Below are positions 47,418 to 59,372 of a DNA stretch of 64,000 nucleotides, piece by piece. The translations under genes were made by a program, and so were the position numbers. Position 1 is the stretch's first letter. The number at the start of each line of letters is the position of its first letter. A model generated the notes under the pieces. The model had not been told where the DNA came from, did not search any database, and saw nothing but the letters and a program-made list of their open reading frames with translations. The stretch spans positions 34,973,001 through 35,037,000 of the forward strand of contig OY987265.1 of NCBI GenBank assembly GCA_963920665.1. Direction: 5' to 3'. This stretch comes from Straminergon stramineum (taxonomy: Eukaryota; Streptophyta; Bryopsida; Hypnales; Calliergonaceae).

Positions 47418-49528
47418 CAATTTTATTTGTCAATGTATGTTGGCATCAATGTAATACTCTGAATTCCTTAAAACTTATAGTTTTGTTTTTCACAATAAAG
47501 TAACCATCAATTTTCAAGTTTTCAAAAGTGTGGCATTGTACTAAGAAATAAATAATTGAACTTGTACCTCATCATTGCCCCTATTTGGTATTGAAAATAT
47601 GATAATTCAATAAAGTGGAAAATGACTATGGATTAGGTTTGATAAATTCTTGCTATACAATACAACAATGAAAATGTTGATTTTGTTCAATTTGTCACAA
47701 TACTATACTTGGTAGGTAGGGTAGGGTTTTTTTTAGCAAAGTTTTGCTAAAATGCAATGAAATTTTTATACAGGGAATATTTGGCAAAATATTTTTGTTT
47801 GTTACTATTTTCAATGGATGAAATTATTAATTTGCTATCAAATCTTGGGATGTTATTATTCTATTTTGGATGAATGTACAACATTTTGGATGAATAAATC
47901 AAACTTCATCCATAGATTTTTAGTTTTGTTCATTTCTATGGATGTAAATAGCTTCATCCTTCCAATGATTATTACTTTCTACATTGCCTAAAATAAATGA
48001 AAAAAAAAACATCCTAAGGTAGGGGGTAGCATTCTTTGCTAAATATTAATTTAACATGCTAAAATCTTAGAATATCTTGCCAATATTTTCCTAAGCTCTC
48101 TTTTCTGTCCATACAAATTTTTTTGCCAATTCTAATAGCCCAGTACAATATGCAAATGAAGCTTATTTGTTTTATTTTTGCACATGAAATCACATGTATT
48201 AAAAAAGGCATATATATTCTTTTTCAAAAGTGTAATTATTTTGAGTTTTTGAAAAAAATGAAGAAAACTCATATCAAATATCAAATATATATACATAAAA
48301 AAAAATTATGTTTGATATTCTACAAAATTGTATATTAATAAAAGTTTATTACCATAGTATCAACGAAATTTCTATAATATTCCATGTTTAGGACTTTTTA
48401 AAATATTCAATTTGGAGTGCAAACTAGACTCTTACGTATTGTTACAAATAAGATTCATTTCATCACTTAACCTCAAATTCAAGAAAGGTCAATTGATGAC
48501 TAAGGTAGTCTGCTCATAAACCGTGCGTTTAAGGGCTGATCGGCCTTTTCGATGGTTCTTCGATGCACGAAAGTATTTTTCCTTATTTTTCACTCAAAGA
48601 AAAATTGATGTGGAATCTAACCCAAGTGGTTTCATATTTTTCAGATCATTTTTGAATTACTTATGAATTTTTAAAGAATTCTGCCATAGGTATCTATTTC
48701 TTGATCGTAGGCCTTACTAAAATCACACATGTATAGTCTGAAAAAAGATATGGCTTCACCAAAAATAGGCACTGCAACATGTAGAAAGTAATAGACAAGG
48801 TTCCAAAATGCGAGCTTTACTAAACTAAACTCTTGAAGGGCCAAGGCCTACTTTTTGACAAAAATCACTCAAAATTGCCATTTCTGCTGCATTCTTTCAA
48901 GAAAGAAAAAAATTTCAAAAATAAAAAATCCAACCGTATGATCTTGTACTATACTTGTATGAGATCATGTGGTAAAAATTTGATCAAGTTTGACCATATA
49001 GATTGAAAAATATTAGCATTCAAAGTTGGGGGAGAAAAGTTTTTTTGAACATAGGTGAACATTTCAGAAATGGACCCACCTTGGCTCTTATTCCATGCAC
49101 TAGCAAAGTATAAAGGAAAGTTCGGCAAATTTTAAACCGCTCTAATATCATTGACAAAACATTCAATGCTTTACACATATGCATGTTACAACTTGTTAAT
49201 GTCCATTTCAGAACCTGGCTAGGAACAGTCTTTAGAAGACAAGCGGATTTAGAGTAGACTATCATAAAAGTGAGATCAATAGTTCTTGGTGTACCTCATA
49301 CCTTAAAAAGAGTTTTCTGCTCCAGTAGTTTCTATAGGCCTGAGTGGCACCTGTCTCTTAGTCTCCCACTTAGGATGCCTCGTCAGAGAGAGCCGGACTG
49401 ATTGTTCTCTTTTTTCTTTCTTTTTAGTTCATTGGCCACCGTCTCTTTTGGAAAAAAAAATGAAAATTCAGATCTCCAAATGTACTAATAGGTAATTCAT
49501 GACTTAAGCATTTTATTTTATAAAATAT
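47418..49528. other. AT-rich intergenic DNA
   Basis: No gene was identified. A 71-codon frame at 48123-48338 is low-complexity Lys/Ile-rich and is probably accidental. The region contains one truncated TTAA-family element, listed separately. Confidence 0.5.
48824..49080 (+). mobile_element. Truncated relative of TTAA element C (left part only)
   Basis: From CTCTTGAAGGGCCAAGGCC onward this matches 24633-24900 of element C: ATTGCCATTT versus CTACCATTTTTGTTG, then TGATCTTGTACT, GATCATGTGGTA, AAGTTTGACCATATAGATTG and AGCATTCAAAGTTGG. No right terminus was found. The left flanking TAAA/TTAC bases are no longer a clean TTAA. Confidence 0.6.
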
Positions 49529-49732
49529 CACTACAAGAAAAAGGTGTGTTTTAAGTATAGTCCTAGACATATAGTCCTGCAAGTAAAGACCTTAAAGGAG
49601 TGTTTTCAGTAAAAATTTACTAGAAATACATGTGTGTTTAGTAAATTTTTACTAAAAACACTCCTTTCAGGTCGTTACTTGTAGGACTATATGTCTAGGA
49701 CTATACTTAAAACACACCTTTCTCTTGTAGTG
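49529..49732. mobile_element. Foldback MITE with CACTACAAGAAAA termini (204 bp)
   Basis: It starts CACTACAAGAAAAAGGTGTG and ends with the complement (CACACCTTTCTCTTGTAGTG). Nearly the entire element is one inverted repeat, with arms of about 90 bp (AGTATAGTCCTAGAC and GGAGTGTTTT occur on both sides) and a short centre. The ends match CACTA-superfamily termini. The adjacent 3-bp flanks, TAT and AAT, are not a perfect duplication. Confidence 0.85.
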
Positions 49733-52187
49733 AATTCTATTAAAGCCTCCATGACAAAATTACTAACACCATTAAAGATAACTATCCCTATTTACATTTG
49801 AATAAGCACTTAAACATTATTCCTATTACTAAATTATCCAAATTTTGGTTAAACCTATTTGGATGTCAAAAACATACTTTAGATTTTTTTCTTACTCATT
49901 TTTTGAACACCATATGAATAAACTATGAATTTTCACAATGCTTAGCATAGGTAAATCTAAAAGGGACCCTAGGTTCTTGCCCAGGGAGATTACTCTTGAG
50001 TTTTAGAAAACTACATGAGTTAAAAGATAGGGTCCATTTAATTCAAAGGGGGGAAAATTATATAATATGTAGGACCACTATAGGGTCTATGAAATTCTAC
50101 ATATTCTAATATATATAAATTATGCTACATAAGAACATCATGTAGTAGGAATTTTTATTAATAAGATAGCCTAAACAAATAAGGGTTGTGCAAATTTTTC
50201 ATAGTACTGTGATTATAGATAAGGACAAATAATTTCATGTGGATGATAAAATAGACACAATCAAGAAAAAACGCAAGAAAATCTATAATGAAGGGTGGTA
50301 GACAAAAATTGTGCCCCAATACAATAGCTTATATATAAAAAAAAGTAAGTGCAAATGTAAAACGTTGACTACAAATGGCAAAAATTGTCACATTGTACAA
50401 ATAGGGAGGTTTACCTTAGTGGATTCAATGCCCCCAAAACTATACGATATGAGGATAAAGTTTATAGTTCAATTAACTTCAATCTTTGAAGTTGTATGTA
50501 TTAAACACACTCAATCATATTAAATGGAATATTCACAAGTAATTCAACGGGGATTCTAAAGTATTCAATGCTAAATTTGTTATTAAAAATAGTCACTTGG
50601 TCAATGACACTTGAATTGAATTCATTGTTGTTGGTTTCATAGTGTATCCCTAGTATATATATGCATGTAGTGGAGGTAAGAAATTTTTTTGTAAAGAAGG
50701 GCAGTTTCAAGAAAAATTTGGACACTTAAATATTCTATGTAAGATAGCCCCATTTAAAAAACTAAATTAACGAATTTACAAAAAAACATAGGGTATTGGA
50801 AATACACTCTCGTAGCTTTTTATGTAAAAATACGGTCATCTTAAATGCAATAATGAAGGTAAATAGCCCCACATCAAATACCCTCTTAATGTAGGTGTAT
50901 ACTTTAAATTACAAGGAGTGATCTCCCTGGGGTTTCTTGTGAATAGAGGTGGGACGTTTTAGGCAAGAATATTTAGGGCTCGATCTTAGAAAGGGATTTC
51001 AAATTCTTTACAGGAAGCACATACAACTTGAAAAATAAAATTGGATCACTTCATCCAAAAGCCAAAAATTGAATTCCCGGCAGGCAATTCAAGGTGGAGA
51101 TATTGACGCTTGAGTTACAGTTCAGCAAAGTGATTTGTGACCATGGGTCAGGCTTGACTGGCACCTAGCTTAAGGTTCATGTTGCGAAGACTTGCAACCT
51201 CCGTTAGCAACATCATTCTCAGTAACTTAAGAGGTTATACAGCGCCTATGTCGATCCATGGTCTGAGTAGGGTAAACTTAGAAGTTCTCTCTGTTTCCAA
51301 ACGGAATCAAAGTGCGTCTTATGTTGTAAATTTTATAATAATGAAACACACTCGGGAACACACTCAACACAGAACTGATACTAATAAAGTATACAAATCA
51401 AAAAACAGAACTAGAATAAAAGCATAAATAGATCCGGGGTGTTCTCTTTGGAAATATTTTTTATAAACTTCATAAATAGAAGCGACAATAAGAATTGAAC
51501 TCGAGGACTAGAGGATGATTGCGCAGTTTGCAAGTCAACCACGTAGCTAGTACCTAAAGGTTCTGCCTATCTCCTAGTATTTATACAGTGATCCGGCAGG
51601 CTTTAGTTGCAATTGAATCTTCCTTCAAAGTTAACATGATGCTCGTTCGATACTCAACTCCACAATTATTGATTCAAACTCAAGCATTGCCGAACTAGAG
51701 CTGGACCAGGATCGATCGGCCTGGGCGGCAGTAAGTAACTTGTTAAGTCTACTTAGTGTGGGCCACTATTCTTTTAATTTCGAGTCGTTTTATTGCTGCA
51801 CCAATCTTGTATCCACCTATGTAGATATAGTGCCTTCATGACTAGAGTATTTACACTCCTAATATACCTTAACGACAGGTAGGGCACCCATCTTATTTCA
51901 GAACCCACACTGAGTAGACAGAAGAGTGTATTGTGGGGTCTGTCGATTAGCTTTAGAAAACAATTCCTGTAACTTAGGTAACAAAACTTCACGTTGAGTC
52001 TAGTTCTTCCATCACGTACACAATGGCAAGACTCCTGGGTTCTTCTTGAGTATAAAAAAAGTAAGATCGCCAGTTCTTCAGTGTGCCAGGCAATCAGAGA
52101 CTTCAGTCTGTCGTGTCAAATTCCATTTCAAAAGTACTAAGTGCACTGACTGTACTCATTGTACGAGAGAGGAGGCTGCATTGCAGC
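49733..52187. other. Intergenic DNA upstream of the XTH gene
   Basis: The left 1.3 kb is AT-rich without identifiable genes. From about 51100 base composition becomes more balanced. Several short open frames (such as 51179-51427) lack recognisable domains. A tRNA-like SINE head is listed separately. The region just before 52188 may contain an earlier exon of the XTH gene, because an AG precedes the chosen ATG (GCAGCATG). Confidence 0.4.
51485..51560 (-). repeat. tRNA-like Pol III box pair, possible SINE head
   Basis: On the minus strand TAGCTACGTGGTTGA (51535-51549) resembles a Pol III A box. GAGTTCAATTC (51492-51502) resembles a B box, about 33 bp downstream. A full tRNA cloverleaf is not formed, so this fits the tRNA-derived 5' part of a plant SINE better than a tRNA gene. 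The downstream end of the element was not located. Confidence 0.4.
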
Positions 52188-54362
52188 ATGTTTCCCAGCT
52201 TGACAATGCCTGTGCTACTTCGAGAGTTAGCCAAACCTCATGTCTTGTGGAAGAATGCGATTTTCATCATGTTGACAGCAAGTCATTTGGTTCACAGCCT
52301 AGGTGATCTTGAAGGCTATGGTACTCATGGTGGTCACAGCACGGGTGGTGAAGATGTCGCACCGCTCTGCCAGATGATTCATGAACCAGTTTGTAAGTGC
52401 GACGGACTGCATGATCTTCCTTCCAGTTGCTCTTCATGTTGCACCGAGTGCGTGATCCCCAGCCGAGCTTCCAAAAGTCGGAAATGTCCCACCCATAATA
52501 CTCCATGGGACAGAAATTACATGAACCTGTACACACCCGTGCCTGATGGTGGATTAGTGGTGAGTGACGATGGGATGCATGTCGACCTCAAGATCACTTC
52601 ACCGAATCAAAACTGTAAGTGGGATTCGTTTTATAAGAGAATCGGAATTCGTTTTATAATTGCTCAGCTAGATCTTATCTTGTAGATGCGTAGTATCAAT
52701 ACTGAGTATTGTTCAAAATTGTTGAAATCTGAGTACGGCGTCTGACATGTACCGTTGAGAAAACGTATTCTGAATGCCAAATGAAATGTGCAGTTGGTCA
52801 CTTCCAATCGAAGAATCGGTACGTCTTCGGGTATTACAGCATGTACTTGAAATTGATCCCAAACGAGTCGGCTGGTGTTATTGCGACCTACTATGTAAGC
52901 CTGCATTTCATGAACCCAGTTAATACGGTCGGTTTTTCAGGTCAAACTTGGTCCGGTACATTAATTTTAAATTCTCATAGCTTTCTCTTTGAGGGGCACC
53001 AGTTCACACTTTCCAAGAAAATGGAATAAGCTGAAAGTACAAGTGCAAAATCTCCCATAGAGAGTTGTACTCTAGCTTAATTGTCCACCTAGGCTTCATA
53101 AGGACTAAAATGTGCTCCAAACTCCCTGTTGAAAACATGTTTGTTGAAAATAATGTTGGGATCATGTTGTATTTTACCTCCCCGCTGATTATTACAACAT
53201 CCCCAAATTGTATTCATAGAGCTTCAACAGGGGGGTTGCACTGGTGGATTTTCGGTATTGGTGGAGAGTTGGATTGAACTGGTTTGTTTCCTACGCCAGA
53301 AAACAAATCTACAAGAGGCTCTGTTACTATTACATAGTGTAGCTGCACTGAAGTGGTGTACGCTATTTGAGGGATTAGGGCTCCGTTTTCAAGTACAAGA
53401 GAACATCCTCAAATTTTCTCACTTTACTGTAGACGTAGCTTATTGCCTTCGCAATTGCCCTCCTCCCCTTCGATCCAGATTCATAACTTAATTTGTGATT
53501 AAATTACCGTAGATTGAAGACTACCTCATCCGTTCATGATACTGAGAGAGGACATTGTGATTCTCTTGCAGTTTTCTTCCCCAGAGACGCAACCCAAAGA
53601 ATCCGACAGGCACGATGAAATCGATTTCGAGTTTCTGGGCAACACCAGCGGGAACCCCATCATCGTCCAAACCAACGTGTTCGTGAACGGCGAAGGCAAC
53701 CGGGAGCAGCATCACTATTTGCCCTTCGACCCCCGGAACAACTTCCACAAATACTCCGTTCTCTGGAACCAACACCTCATCATGTCTGTACTATACTCCC
53801 CGCCCTTCATTCCTCCCCGTCCTTCAGAACAATTCAATAGCATTCACAAATCAACTGAAACCCTAATTCAAACCTAATCGTAACCCTTATCGTAAACCCA
53901 AACCGAAACCTGAATTGTTTGTGTGTGCGCAGATGGTTTGTCGATGACAAGGCGATCCGCGTGTTCCACAACAAGAGCCAGGAGATCAACGTGCCCTACC
54001 CCGTGAGCAGACCCATGGCGATCCAGTGCAGCATCTGGGATGGGAGTGAATGGGCGACACAAGGTGGTCGCGTGAAGATGAACTACACGAACGCGCCGTT
54101 CGTGGCTCAATACGAGGGCTTCGACGGTGTGGACGGATGCGCGGCGTGCCCTGCCATTCCACAAACAGCCTGCGATAATATTGAAATCTCCGGGTGCAGC
54201 GATTCTGCGAAGTATTGGTTCCTGGCGCAAGAGAAGCTCACGAAGAAACAGATGAAGCAGCTGAAGATACATCGGAGCAAGTATGTCGTGTACGATTATT
54301 GCACCGACACCCGAAGGTTTCCGAGCGGCTTGCCCCTCGAGTGTCCGTACAACAGCTTTTAA
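52188..54362 (+). CDS. Xyloglucan endotransglucosylase/hydrolase (XTH, GH16) with Cys-rich N-terminal extension
   Basis: This is a cell-wall enzyme that cuts and rejoins xyloglucan. Exons are 52188-52614, 52794-52894, 53572-53783 and 53933-54362. All are GT-AG and in frame, giving 389 aa. A hydrophobic stretch (about 22-38) may be a signal peptide. Residues 61-100 hold eight Cys (C61, 69, 71, 81, 84, 85, 88, 100), which are not part of standard XTHs of about 290 aa. The GH16 fold follows: FQSKNRYVFGYYSMYLKLIP, SAGVIATYY, catalytic HDEIDFEFLG with Glu192 (nucleophile), Asp194 and Glu196 (acid/base), the conserved N200-T-S glycosylation site, FDPRNNFHKYSVLWN, and EWATQGG. The C-terminal XET domain ends YDYCTDTRRFPSGLPLECP. 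The start is uncertain: M7 or an upstream exon is possible. The gene looks intact. Confidence 0.85.
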
Positions 54363-54432
54363 AGGTATGCGCACCTATTGTCGTCACTATTCTGATTTGC
54401 CTGGAGGAAATTAGCGTCACCTAGAAAACAAC

Positions 54433-54680
54433 ACTGAATAGTGAAATTAGGTTGCCCCTCACTAATTTCTCAACATTTCACACTAAATTAATATTCATAG
54501 TTATTGTATAAGAATGAACTACTTTTTAATTACATATCATTGTAATTGGGACTCATGAACCTCCTTGTGTACAAATGAAAATATCTATAAAAGTATTTGT
54601 TGACTTTGATGACTTCTAAAGTAACTTTCTTAGGGTAAGGCAACCTAATTGTTAAGGCAACCTAATTTCACTACTTAGTA
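54433..54680. repeat. Small element with ~22-bp inverted termini
   Basis: The left end ACTGAATAGTGAAATTAGGTT and the right end AACCTAATTTCACTACTTAGT are imperfect inverted copies about 250 bp apart. The right end has a duplicated word (AAGGCAACCTAATT twice at about 54636-54668). The interior is non-coding. It looks MITE-like; its target duplication is not clear. Confidence 0.5.
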
Positions 54681-55719
54681 TAGTGCCTCATAGTACTCCA
54701 TATTATTTTTTGGAAGATGGTTATAAATAGTAATATTTGAATTGACATTGAATCAATCAAAAGAGTGTGACTTTGGTAAATTAGTGTTATGTGCTATTAG
54801 TACAAATTGGGATAATTACAACTAAGCATAGGTACTATTATTAAACCTAAATTAATTTTATCAAATCTTTTTGGCAATTGAAAGATGATTCCAATGCACT
54901 TAAGCATGCATTATTTGGACACTGTATAAATGAGTTATGAATTTTTAAAGTCATGTATCTACTATCTAGGTGTTACAAAATAATTATAGTAGATTCTCAT
55001 AGGCTTTCATTGTTTTGATTGTATATATCTTATGTAACTAGTATCTAGGAAAAGTAATGTTTTGGATTCAAATGTATTTGTTGCATTTTGGACAATATTG
55101 TACATGCTTTAAGCACAAACAAATCTAAGCATTGTGAATTGTCTTGAATTTCTACAGATTGTTCATGTTGCAATCAACTACAAGACAAAGATGCTTCTTC
55201 TTGCTATTTTTAACTCTATTGATCACTTTGCATTACATAGTTCACTATATATAATAAGAAAGATTCCCCAAGTCCTTGGCCTTAGTGCTTGAATGGAATG
55301 GGCAAAATGCTATCAAATAAAACTAAGAAATTTGTATACTCTTATCATTGACGACTTGGTCAAGTTGGTTTTTGGTAATAAGTCATCTAAAATTTTACAT
55401 TGCTTCTAAATATGTCTACTTTAGTTGCTTAGAGTGTATAAGACTCTTTTTGTAGTACCATAAGGACATGAGTCAAGTCAAAATAATTCTCTACTTTTGG
55501 TATCCCAAATTAGTTTGCTTTTGTTCTTAAAAATATAGATGAAATTGTTAGTGTTGGATGAAAAATGCATGAATATAAATAAATAGAGACTTTTTGATTA
55601 GTAGATGGATGATTGTAAAAATATATTGCTTCATCTAAGACTAGTGGTTGCCTTTCTCAAAAATGAAAAGAAAGGGGTTGGGTTGAATGTACTCTGTATC
55701 TCATTTTAATTTAGACAAA

Positions 55720-55940
55720 TATGCCTTGTGCCATTGCCACAATATAATAAAATAAAAATAAAAGTTATTTTCTAAAACTTCAAATTCAAATACCATTTTT
55801 GCCTTGAGTTAGACATCATTAGACAAAGTCTTTCATCCCTCCTTGTAGAGACTTTCTAATAATATCAAGAATGCGATAAGGAAAAACACAATTTTGGAGA
55901 TCTTACTGTAACAAACAAAATAAAACAAGACAAAACAAAA
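55720..55940 (+). repeat. Dispersed ~230-bp repeat, copy 2
   Basis: This carries the same landmarks as copy 1 (2440-2700): GTGCCATTGCCACAATA, AAAACTTCAAATTCAAATACC, ATCAAGAATGCGA and GAGATCTTACTGTAACAAA. It lies directly before another copy in the same orientation. Confidence 0.55.
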
Positions 55941-55994
55941 CAAACAACATAATTCAATGTATAGATAGAACTAGATAAATATATTGATTTAAAT

Positions 55995-56215
55995 TTAATT
56001 AGTGTGCCTTATGCCATTTCCACAACTAAAATAAAACTAAAAATAATTTTATAGTTTTTAACTCATAAAAACTTTGAAATTCAATATCTTTTTTGTCAAA
56101 GGTTCAAATGCCATGAAACAAAGCCTATGCACCTCTACTTGTAAAGAGCTTCAAACAGGACCAAGAATGTGATTAATTAGGGGATGCACATTCTAGAGAT
56201 CTCAATAGCTACTAC
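55995..56215 (+). repeat. Dispersed ~230-bp repeat, copy 3
   Basis: Landmarks are GTGCCTTATGCCATTTCCACA, CATAAAAACTTTGAAATTCA, CAAAGCCTATGCACCTCT, ACCAAGAATGTGA and GAGATCTCAATAGC. The 3' AC-rich tail seen in the other copies is missing. Confidence 0.55.
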
Positions 56216-56474
56216 ATTCACCTTTGTATTCCTTATTTTTATAAGCACTTGAATACTAATCATAGGACACAATAGTGTGTGGGGGGTATTTGAGCACATG
56301 ATTACTCATGTCTTCAAATCCCCCATTATAGTTAACTTTCTATAATAGAATTATACAAGGCCATGTGTCACTTATGTGTTTGTGGTCAATTTTGTCCAAT
56401 ACTAGGAAAATACTTGTGGAAAATTCACCAAATAATTGAAGAATCATATATTGGAATTCATGAGCAAGTTTAAC

Positions 56475-56741
56475 CACTAGAAGAAAATTGCATTTTACTT
56501 GACAAAAATTGTGGTGTATGCAATAGAAAAGCATGGAATTGATTTTGCTAAGGTATCCCTTTATAATCCAAAATTTTGCATTCAAACAGGAAATTCTGCT
56601 TTTTACTTGTTAAATTCTATGTTGAAATGTTGAAACACAAAATTTTGCATTACGAAGGGAGAACTCAACAAAATCGATTCCATGCTTCTCTATTGAATAC
56701 AACACAATTTTTGTCAAGTATAATGTAGTTTTCTTTTAGTT
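56475..56741. mobile_element. Foldback MITE with CACTAGAAGAAAA-like termini (267 bp)
   Basis: The left half (CACTAGAAGAAAATTGCATT, TACTTGACAAAAATTGT, AGCATGGAATTGATTTTG, CCAAAATTTTGCATT) is mirrored by the right half (CAAAATCGATTCCATGCTT, ACACAATTTTTGTCAAGTA, GTAGTTTTCTTTTAGTT). Arms are about 105 bp with moderate divergence. The ends are diverged CACTA-type. Flanks AAC and AAT could be a mutated 3-bp duplication. Confidence 0.7.
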
Positions 56742-56794
56742 AATTAAGGATATGGGATAATTTACTATAAATATGTTGTATTTGTATGTGTTGT

Positions 56795-56828
56795 ATTTAT
56801 ATATATATATATACATATACATATATAG
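56795..56828. repeat. TA-rich dinucleotide tract
   Basis: A (TA)n run with interspersed CATATA, about 30 bp, directly after TTGTATTTA. Confidence 0.8.
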
Positions 56829-57054
56829 CATATTTGTATTTTATACTCATATTTGTTAATTTGAATATTGAGGGGTGAATTCTTTTCTTCTTCATTTTAC
56901 TCCCTAATTTTTGGTTGCATAGTGGTTCTTTTGTGGCATTACAAATTCAAAAACTATACTAATATGGAAGCTCATAATATTTTAAATAAAATCAATGTAA
57001 TATGTTCTATGGTATTTTCAAGCTATTTGAAATAGTGTGATATTCATCAATACT

Positions 57055-57275
57055 AGTGTGAACCATGCCGTTGTCACATCCAAAATAAAAGTACAAGTAA
57101 TTTTCTAATTCTTAAAAAACTTTGAAATTTGGTAACTTTCCTACCATAGGTCCAAATGGCAAGAATCAAAGCATGTGCACCTCTCCTCACTAAGGGCTTT
57201 TGACAATACCAAGAATGCGACCAGGGGATATAAAGTCCAAGAGATCTCACCATATCAAACAAAACAAATAGCATC
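57055..57275 (+). repeat. Dispersed ~230-bp repeat, copy 4
   Basis: Landmarks are GCCGTTGTCACATCCAAAATA, AAAACTTTGAAATTTGGTAAC, ATAGGTCCAAATG, GCACCTCTCCTCACTAAGGG, ACCAAGAATGCGACCAGGG and GAGATCTCACCATATCAAAC. It abuts the TTAA-type terminus at 57278. Confidence 0.55.
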
Positions 57276-57277
57276 AC

Positions 57278-57300
57278 TTAACCCCTAAATGCACTGACAT
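57278..57300 (+). mobile_element. Isolated TTAA-family left terminus, possible end of the piggyBac element
   Basis: TTAA followed by CCCCTAAATGCACTGACATC, which matches the first bases of elements A, B and E (CCCCTAARTGC). No matching right terminus was found up to 64000. It lies 2.1 kb upstream of the transposase relic in the right orientation to be its left end. That link is inference. Confidence 0.4.
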
Positions 57301-59372
57301 CCAGTTTTGGGACGATGAACAGAGGAGAAGTTGAATAGCTCATGGACGATGACAATTTTTCATCCATCCTTTTTTGTGGAGGTTGGTGCCCATGTTATGA
57401 TGCTAGAATGGAATAGCCAATGCTTGAATATGATGTTTCCATTTTTTGATAAATGAACAAGGCCAGAGGTGTTTAGAAAACAAGAAATTTTTGTTTGCCC
57501 AATCATGACAAGAATGGAGGTGCAAAAAATTTCAGAGCTATTCCATTCATTGCGGGTAGTGCTCTTTTGTACAATTTGATGATGTCATGATAATGTTCTC
57601 AGCTTTTTTTACTAATGTTCCCTATTGCATGAGGACAACTTTGTGGAATTGTACGAGAATTTATGAAGGCATTCAGTTGAAGGTGTAAAATATGACAAAC
57701 ACAATTGTCACTTACCAGTGACATAGCGTGCAATTCAATTTTTGAATGCAAATTCCCACCATTTGCACCTTAAATGCAAGGACCTCCAAGTTCTAGAATG
57801 TCATGTCCTATACTCACTAGAAGGCTACATTGTGCTCATAAACAATTCATAGAATAGAGCTCCACAAAGTACAATGTTCTAAACTGTGCAATATTGTGGC
57901 GCTCTATACATTGAATGCACCGTTTTTGTAAAGGGGCATGTACTAGCCAAGATTACCTCTAGAGTTCCCCATTAGCAAAAAAATAATTTTGTAGTAAATC
58001 CACTTCAACTTGGCTAGCAGTCACCGATGTCGGACAACCTTTCCCATGCCACAGTAGCCTCTTTGCTGGCGCTTACATTCATGAGGGCTAAATTCTACAA
58101 CTTACACAACACTCCTACATTCCCTATAAAAGAACATGAGAATAAGTGTTTCAGTGCCCTTTCATACAGAGTAAGAGTACATGTTTATAGTTGCAGAAGA
58201 TACGAGTAGATTTGAGAGTAGCCATTCCGCTCTGAAGTTCACAACTACGGACATCTGTTTTGTTTCATAGTCCTCTTGAGTACAAGATATCTCATGAGTA
58301 GTATTTCTTGATGTCTACGTGAAGGACTACTATTTTCTTGTTTGACTGCCCTTTGTGTATTCCATTGAAGCTCATTGTTCTATACTACAGTTAGTTCCCG
58401 TTCCTATTGTGCATAGGCTCACTCACATTCTACACCTGCACAAGACAATACATTGTTCAGTAGAGCTTTATCACAGATGGAAAGCTCTCCTATTCCTTTC
58501 TATAGTACTTGATATTTAATGCTTGACCACGTTTTGCACTTTGCATGTGTCAACAATAGTTCATGGCTCGTGCATGGCAGTCCCATGCACAACCTTGGGT
58601 ATGCACTGGAATTTCTTGCTTGTGATACTGTTCATTTTTTCACTAGTGTCGGCAATTGGTAATATAGAATGCACTATTGCATCGCAGATAATCCCAAACA
58701 GTTCAAATTTAGTACTCAACTATTTCACTATACATATGATCCTTTTTTTCAAGACATTTACGAACACAACAATTGACAATACGGACACCTGTACCACACG
58801 ATAATGAAACCAACTTTTCATGGCCGTAGCATTTGCTTCCTCTGAGCAGCAACCCTCCTATTTGCCATACATTCGTCAAATTGTTCGGGAGTGGACCATC
58901 TCCATCAGTACTAGTGATTCTCAAGCATGATAGATACTTGGACTTCTAGACAAACAACAATTACTTTGGAGGACTATGAAGAGAGGCATCAAGAAGAGGG
59001 ATACGCCATGTGGTCAGCGCTTTCTTTTTTGATACCACTATGTACGCATTTTGCGTTGGAGGGACAGACTAACTGAAGGTCATTGTGAAGGCTTCAGTGA
59101 CGACGTGAAGCATGCGCTTCAAGTCCTCTTGTGGCTAGACATTAGAGTTTCTCCCTACCTTTGTTGAATTTGTAGTTGCAACGTGTCGTCATAAATGACA
59201 ATAGTTCATGCATCCTCCTACCGATACATCATTCGCTACAGACATGGGCGACAATGTTGACGACAGCAGCAAGAACTCCAACTCTCTGGGACTTCCTACA
59301 GAGCTAGCATGTTCGATGCGTTGTATCAGTTCATCCAAAACTGAGGACAATACGTAGTCATCCTCATAGGAA
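57301..59372. other. Non-coding or decayed sequence upstream of the piggyBac relic
   Basis: Base composition is more balanced than the AT-rich DNA to the left. Several frames of 60-99 codons on both strands have no recognisable domain. This would be the left untranslated part if 57278 is the element's terminus. Confidence 0.35.

Larger units (their letters stand above)
54363..56474. other. XTH 3' flank and AT-rich intergenic DNA
   Basis: No gene was seen. It includes a short terminal-inverted-repeat element (54433-54680) and two copies of the dispersed 230-bp repeat (listed separately). Confidence 0.5.

Noticed and set aside
51485..51560. A functional tRNA gene
   Set aside because: Only A- and B-box-like words are present; the acceptor and anticodon stems do not pair.
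53874..54374. Minus-strand open frame of 166 codons opposite the last XTH exon
   Set aside because: The plus strand carries the XET C-terminal domain. The antisense frame arises from GC-rich codon use.
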